NCBI GenBank assembly: GCA_028821605.1
Contig: JAPPFM010000055.1
Span: forward strand, 124,001 to 188,000
Direction: 5' to 3'
Origin: Candidatus Poribacteria bacterium
Lineage (GTDB): Bacteria > Poribacteria > WGA-4E > WGA-3G
DNA: 64,000 nt
Part shown: piece by piece, positions 61,417 to 64,000 of the stretch
How positions within the stretch are numbered: position 1 is the stretch's first letter
Layout of the letters: each line of letters starts with the position of its first letter
The notes under the pieces: model-generated
What the model was told of the DNA's origin: nothing
The model's database searches: none
Seen by the model: the letters and a program-made list of their open reading frames with translations, nothing else
Made by a program: the position numbers and the translations under genes

Positions 61417-61514
61417 AGTTTTCAGTTACCAGTCATCAGTTAAGAGGGAGTTTGTAGCAGCCACGCCCTCTCTTGTTACTGAAAACTCGTAACTCGTAAC
61501 TGGTAACTGGTAAT
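61417..61514. repeat. inverted heptamer tandem repeat (R3), most complete
   Basis: Left arm AGTTTTC AGTTACC and AGTCATC AGTTAAG, then a 6-bp central stem (AGAGGG with CCCTCT), then right arm GAAAACT, CGTAACT twice, GGTAACT and GGTAA. The arms are heptamer arrays in opposite sense (AGTTNNC versus GNNAACT). It lies between the small membrane protein gene and the protease gene. Like R1 it carries AGTTAAGAGG at the left arm-centre junction. Confidence 0.85.
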
Positions 61515-61543
61515 AGCCAATACGCCAGCAGGAGGAAGTAGAC

Positions 61544-62992
61544 ATGAAATTTTTAACAGGAGGTTTTGGGAATCTACAAGTTTCGCCCAAAACCTATTTT
61601 CACATTTTTGTACTAATAGGTCTTATCTGCGTGCTTGGACCATTCGGTTGGAGTTCGGAAGAAACCAAAAAAACAGATGATGATATACTCCTTGAAAATC
61701 TCGCGCTTTTCTCAGAGATTCTCGCTCATGTCCAACAAGAACATCTTGAGACACCGGAGACCAAAGAGCTCATAGAAGGTGCCATCAACGGTATGCTTCG
61801 CAAATTGGATCCATACAGCCAATTCATCTGGGACTATCCCGAATTTCGGACACAGAACTACGGCAATTACGGTGGTCTTGGTATGATGATCGGTATTCGA
61901 GAAGATAAGTTGACTGTGGTTACACCCTTTAAGGATAACCCCGCTGCATTGGCGGGTGTGCAAAACGGCGATGTCATCAGCCATATTGAAGGTGAATCGA
62001 CAGCGGTGATGTCAGTGACTGATGCTGTTAACTTGCTACGTGGTGAGCCGGGGACCCCAGTTTCCATCACAATTACGCGCGAGGGTGAGAGTGCTTCGAT
62101 TGAGGTGACCATCACACGTGAAGTCATCCGAATTCCAAGCGTCGAGCCAAATATTATCGGGAATAAGATCGGCTATATCAAAATCAATCAGTTCCTTCAG
62201 ACAACGGCGAACGACGTGGATAATGCCTTGCTTGAATTCAAGACGCAAAATGTGCGTGGTGTTATTCTCGACCTCCGTTCAAATCCGGGTGGGCTACTCT
62301 CGTCAGCTGTTGATATTGCGAGTGACTTCCTTGAGCCAGATCAGCTTGTTGTTTACAGTCAGGGGCTTGAAAAGCGCGATGACTTCCGGGCGAAGGGGGA
62401 GAAGCGCAATGACTTACCGCTGATCGTGCTTGTCGATGGTGGTAGCGCGAGTGCTTCCGAGATCGTTGCGGGTGCCGTAAAGGACCACGGACGCGGATTG
62501 GTCATGGGTAGCAGAACCTTCGGTAAAGCATCGGTGCAACGCTTGTTCCCACTGAATAATTCAAAAGCTGCTGTGAAGTTAACCGTCGCTAGCTACTACA
62601 CGCCGAGCGGGGTTGACATCGATAAAGTCGGTATCATGCCCGATGTTGAATCGCCTTGGTTTAGTCGTTCTGAGCAGCGGATGCATTTGAAACTTCGGGA
62701 TCACGAGAAACTCAAAACCTTCATAGAGGAAAACGGCAACGATGTGTTAGAAAAACTTGCAACTGCGGAGGATGCCCCTCGCGATGACCGGCACGCCGCA
62801 AAACTTCTGCGGAGTTACCAACGTTTGGCGGATGCACTGACAGAGGAACAGATTGTTCTCAGCGATATTGGTATTAAATACGCGCTTGCTGAGATTACAG
62901 AAGACCCACGTGACGAGCTTGAACATGATCCACAAATCGTCGCCGCTATGGAACAGTTGAAAGTGCTTGAACTCTTCGCAAAGAAGGATTGA
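61544..62992 (+). CDS. C-terminal processing peptidase (S41 family)
   Basis: A 482-residue exported protease with one N-terminal membrane segment (about 18-37, '[19 protein letters not shown]'). A PDZ domain (about 115-195: '[17 protein letters not shown]', '[14 protein letters not shown]') precedes the protease fold. The catalytic Ser-Lys dyad is Ser303 (in '[12 protein letters not shown]') and Lys328 ('TFGKASVQ'), separated by 25 residues as in CtpA/Prc. It trims C-termini of envelope proteins. In this genome it is worth testing against the shared C-terminal tail. Confidence 0.95.
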   Translation: MKFLTGGFGNLQVSPKTYFHIFVLIGLICVLGPFGWSSEETKKTDDDILLENLALFSEILAHVQQEHLETPETKELIEGAINGMLRKLDPYSQFIWDYPEFRTQNYGNYGGLGMMIGIREDKLTVVTPFKDNPAALAGVQNGDVISHIEGESTAVMSVTDAVNLLRGEPGTPVSITITREGESASIEVTITREVIRIPSVEPNIIGNKIGYIKINQFLQTTANDVDNALLEFKTQNVRGVILDLRSNPGGLLSSAVDIASDFLEPDQLVVYSQGLEKRDDFRAKGEKRNDLPLIVLVDGGSASASEIVAGAVKDHGRGLVMGSRTFGKASVQRLFPLNNSKAAVKLTVASYYTPSGVDIDKVGIMPDVESPWFSRSEQRMHLKLRDHEKLKTFIEENGNDVLEKLATAEDAPRDDRHAAKLLRSYQRLADALTEEQIVLSDIGIKYALAEITEDPRDELEHDPQIVAAMEQLKVLELFAKKD

Positions 62993-63005
62993 AGGAGGGA
63001 ATCTG

Positions 63006-64000
63006 ATGCCTGACGTACAAACGTCACTGCCGAATTATATTGATCGTACATGGCAACAATCAGCAGCAGATGAACTGCTTGACGTTACGAATCCAGCAAC
63101 TGGTGAGGTGCTCGCCCAAGTGCCACTTTCGCCTGCTGAGGAGGTCGATCAGGCCGCGACAGCTGCCGCTGCTGCGCTCCAAGAATGGCGACGGACACCA
63201 CCCGTCCAACGCATTCAATACCTGTTTGCCTTGAAGAACTTGTTAGAAGAGAATTTGGACGATATAGCGAGAACGATTACATTGGAGTGTGGCAAGACGC
63301 TTGACGAGGCAAAAGGTGAGATGCGGCGTGCCATCGAGAATGTTGAGGTCGCCTGTGGTATTCCTACGCTCATGCAAGGCACAAACTTAGAGGATATCGC
63401 AAGCGGCATTGATGAGTTTATGATTCGTCAACCTGTTGGTGTCTGTGCTGCGATTGCCCCTTTCAACTTTCCTGGAATGATTACCTTCTGGTTTCTACCT
63501 TATGCGATTGCTTGTGGCAACACCTACATCGTCAAACCCTCCGAAAAAGTACCGCTCACGATGCAGAAGGTATTTCAACTGCTGGAACAGACGGGACTCC
63601 CCAAAGGTGTTGTGAACCTCGTTAATGGTGGCAGGGAGACTGTAGATGCGATCCTAACGCATCCGGAGATCCGAGCCATCAGTTTTGTCGGCGCGACTGC
63701 AACTGCAAAAGCCATCTATGCGAAAGCTGCTGCAAACGGTAAACGCGTCCAGTGTCAAGGTGGCGCGAAAAATCCGTTGATTGTCCTTCCAGATGCTGAC
63801 CCGCAGTTTACTGTCAATGCTACGGCTGAAAGTGCGTTCGGGTGTGCTGGACAGCGGTGCCTTGCGGCATCTCTTACGCTTACTGTTGGTGAGGCGCGTG
63901 GCTGGTTCACAGAAGCCATCGCTGATACTGCCACCGATCGGGTCGTCGGAAACGGATTGGAGGAAGGGGTCGAAATGGGTCCCGTCATCACTGCTGAGAG
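63006..64000 (+). CDS. mmsA: methylmalonate-semialdehyde dehydrogenase-like (3' end outside window)
   Basis: The first 331 residues of an aldehyde dehydrogenase. '[12 protein letters not shown]', '[29 protein letters not shown]' and the nucleophile Cys285 in 'CAGQRCLA' match CoA-acylating methylmalonate-semialdehyde dehydrogenases. The usual 'ELGGKN' Glu is replaced ('QGGAKN'), a feature of that subgroup, which needs CoA for thioester hydrolysis. It would link inositol, valine or thymine catabolism to acetyl- or propionyl-CoA. GGAGG precedes ATG 63006. The gene continues past 64000. Confidence 0.85.
   Translation, partial: MPDVQTSLPNYIDRTWQQSAADELLDVTNPATGEVLAQVPLSPAEEVDQAATAAAAALQEWRRTPPVQRIQYLFALKNLLEENLDDIARTITLECGKTLDEAKGEMRRAIENVEVACGIPTLMQGTNLEDIASGIDEFMIRQPVGVCAAIAPFNFPGMITFWFLPYAIACGNTYIVKPSEKVPLTMQKVFQLLEQTGLPKGVVNLVNGGRETVDAILTHPEIRAISFVGATATAKAIYAKAAANGKRVQCQGGAKNPLIVLPDADPQFTVNATAESAFGCAGQRCLAASLTLTVGEARGWFTEAIADTATDRVVGNGLEEGVEMGPVITAE

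Noticed and set aside
1-64000. CRISPR arrays or complete prophage
   Set aside because: No array of spaced repeats was seen, nor phage structural or integrase genes.

Overview
The window is a bacterial chromosome segment, with short intergenic gaps, AGGAGG-type ribosome binding sites, sigma-70-like promoters, and frequent ATGA/GTGA gene overlaps. It is probably from an uncultured, diderm-like, DAP-type peptidoglycan lineage. The mix of FG-GAP/UnbV, LamG and discoidin secreted proteins, Gfo/Idh oxidoreductases, a B12-dependent ribonucleotide reductase, and inverted heptamer tandem repeats (AGTTNNC / GNNAACT) is reminiscent of Candidatus Poribacteria. This is an inference from gene content and style; no 16S or other decisive marker is present.

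Layout. 0-3.1 kb (-): ECF sigma factor, zinc-finger anti-sigma factor and two DUF4252 proteins, one fused to a DUF5694-like domain. 3.1-3.7 kb: repeat-rich spacer. 3.7-8.4 kb: a reductase-like MDR protein, two pyruvate-type aldolase family genes (HpcH/HpaI and RraA) and tyrS. 8.5-12.1 kb: class II ribonucleotide reductase nrdJ with a clear terminator, then the RNase P RNA gene. 12.1-15.9 kb: a frameshifted toroid-fold gene, a hydantoinase B homologue and a Gfo/Idh oxidoreductase. 16-35.5 kb: a nearly complete division and cell wall (dcw) cluster in the order rsmH-ftsL-ftsI-murE-alpha/beta hydrolase-murF-ddl-mraY-murD-ftsW-murG-murC-ftsQ-ftsA-ftsZ, without mraZ or murB. 35.6-42.1 kb: a radical SAM protein and secreted LamG, TPR, CRTAC1-like and discoidin-like proteins. 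42.2-45.7 kb (-): an IS3 remnant next to a truncated restriction endonuclease, its methyltransferase, an SDR and a thioredoxin-fold ArsC-like gene with an in-frame TGA in a UxxC position. 45.8-49.8 kb (-): a Gfo/Idh oxidoreductase, three more secreted jelly-roll/discoidin proteins and a VOC protein. 50-56.4 kb: MNT-HEPN, a tandem nucleotidyltransferase-like protein, and uvrA between two lone antitoxin genes. 56.7-64 kb: pcrA/uvrD, gatC, gatA, a small membrane protein, a C-terminal processing protease and the start of a methylmalonate-semialdehyde dehydrogenase.

Two observations stand out. First, five secreted proteins with different folds end in the same short hydrophilic tail, K-[LF]-x-x-T-W-[GA]-x-[LI]-K followed by 1-4 residues. 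This looks like an undescribed C-terminal sorting or attachment tag. Second, the ArsC-like gene at 45339-45680 reads through a TGA into a U-x-x-C redox motif, with a hairpin immediately after the TGA. Its ATG start is marked by a 22-nt leader that also precedes the starts of two other genes in the window, so it is a credible new selenoprotein candidate.

Repeats are abundant and of three kinds: short perfect palindromes between genes, inverted heptamer tandem arrays, and a start-codon-proximal leader.
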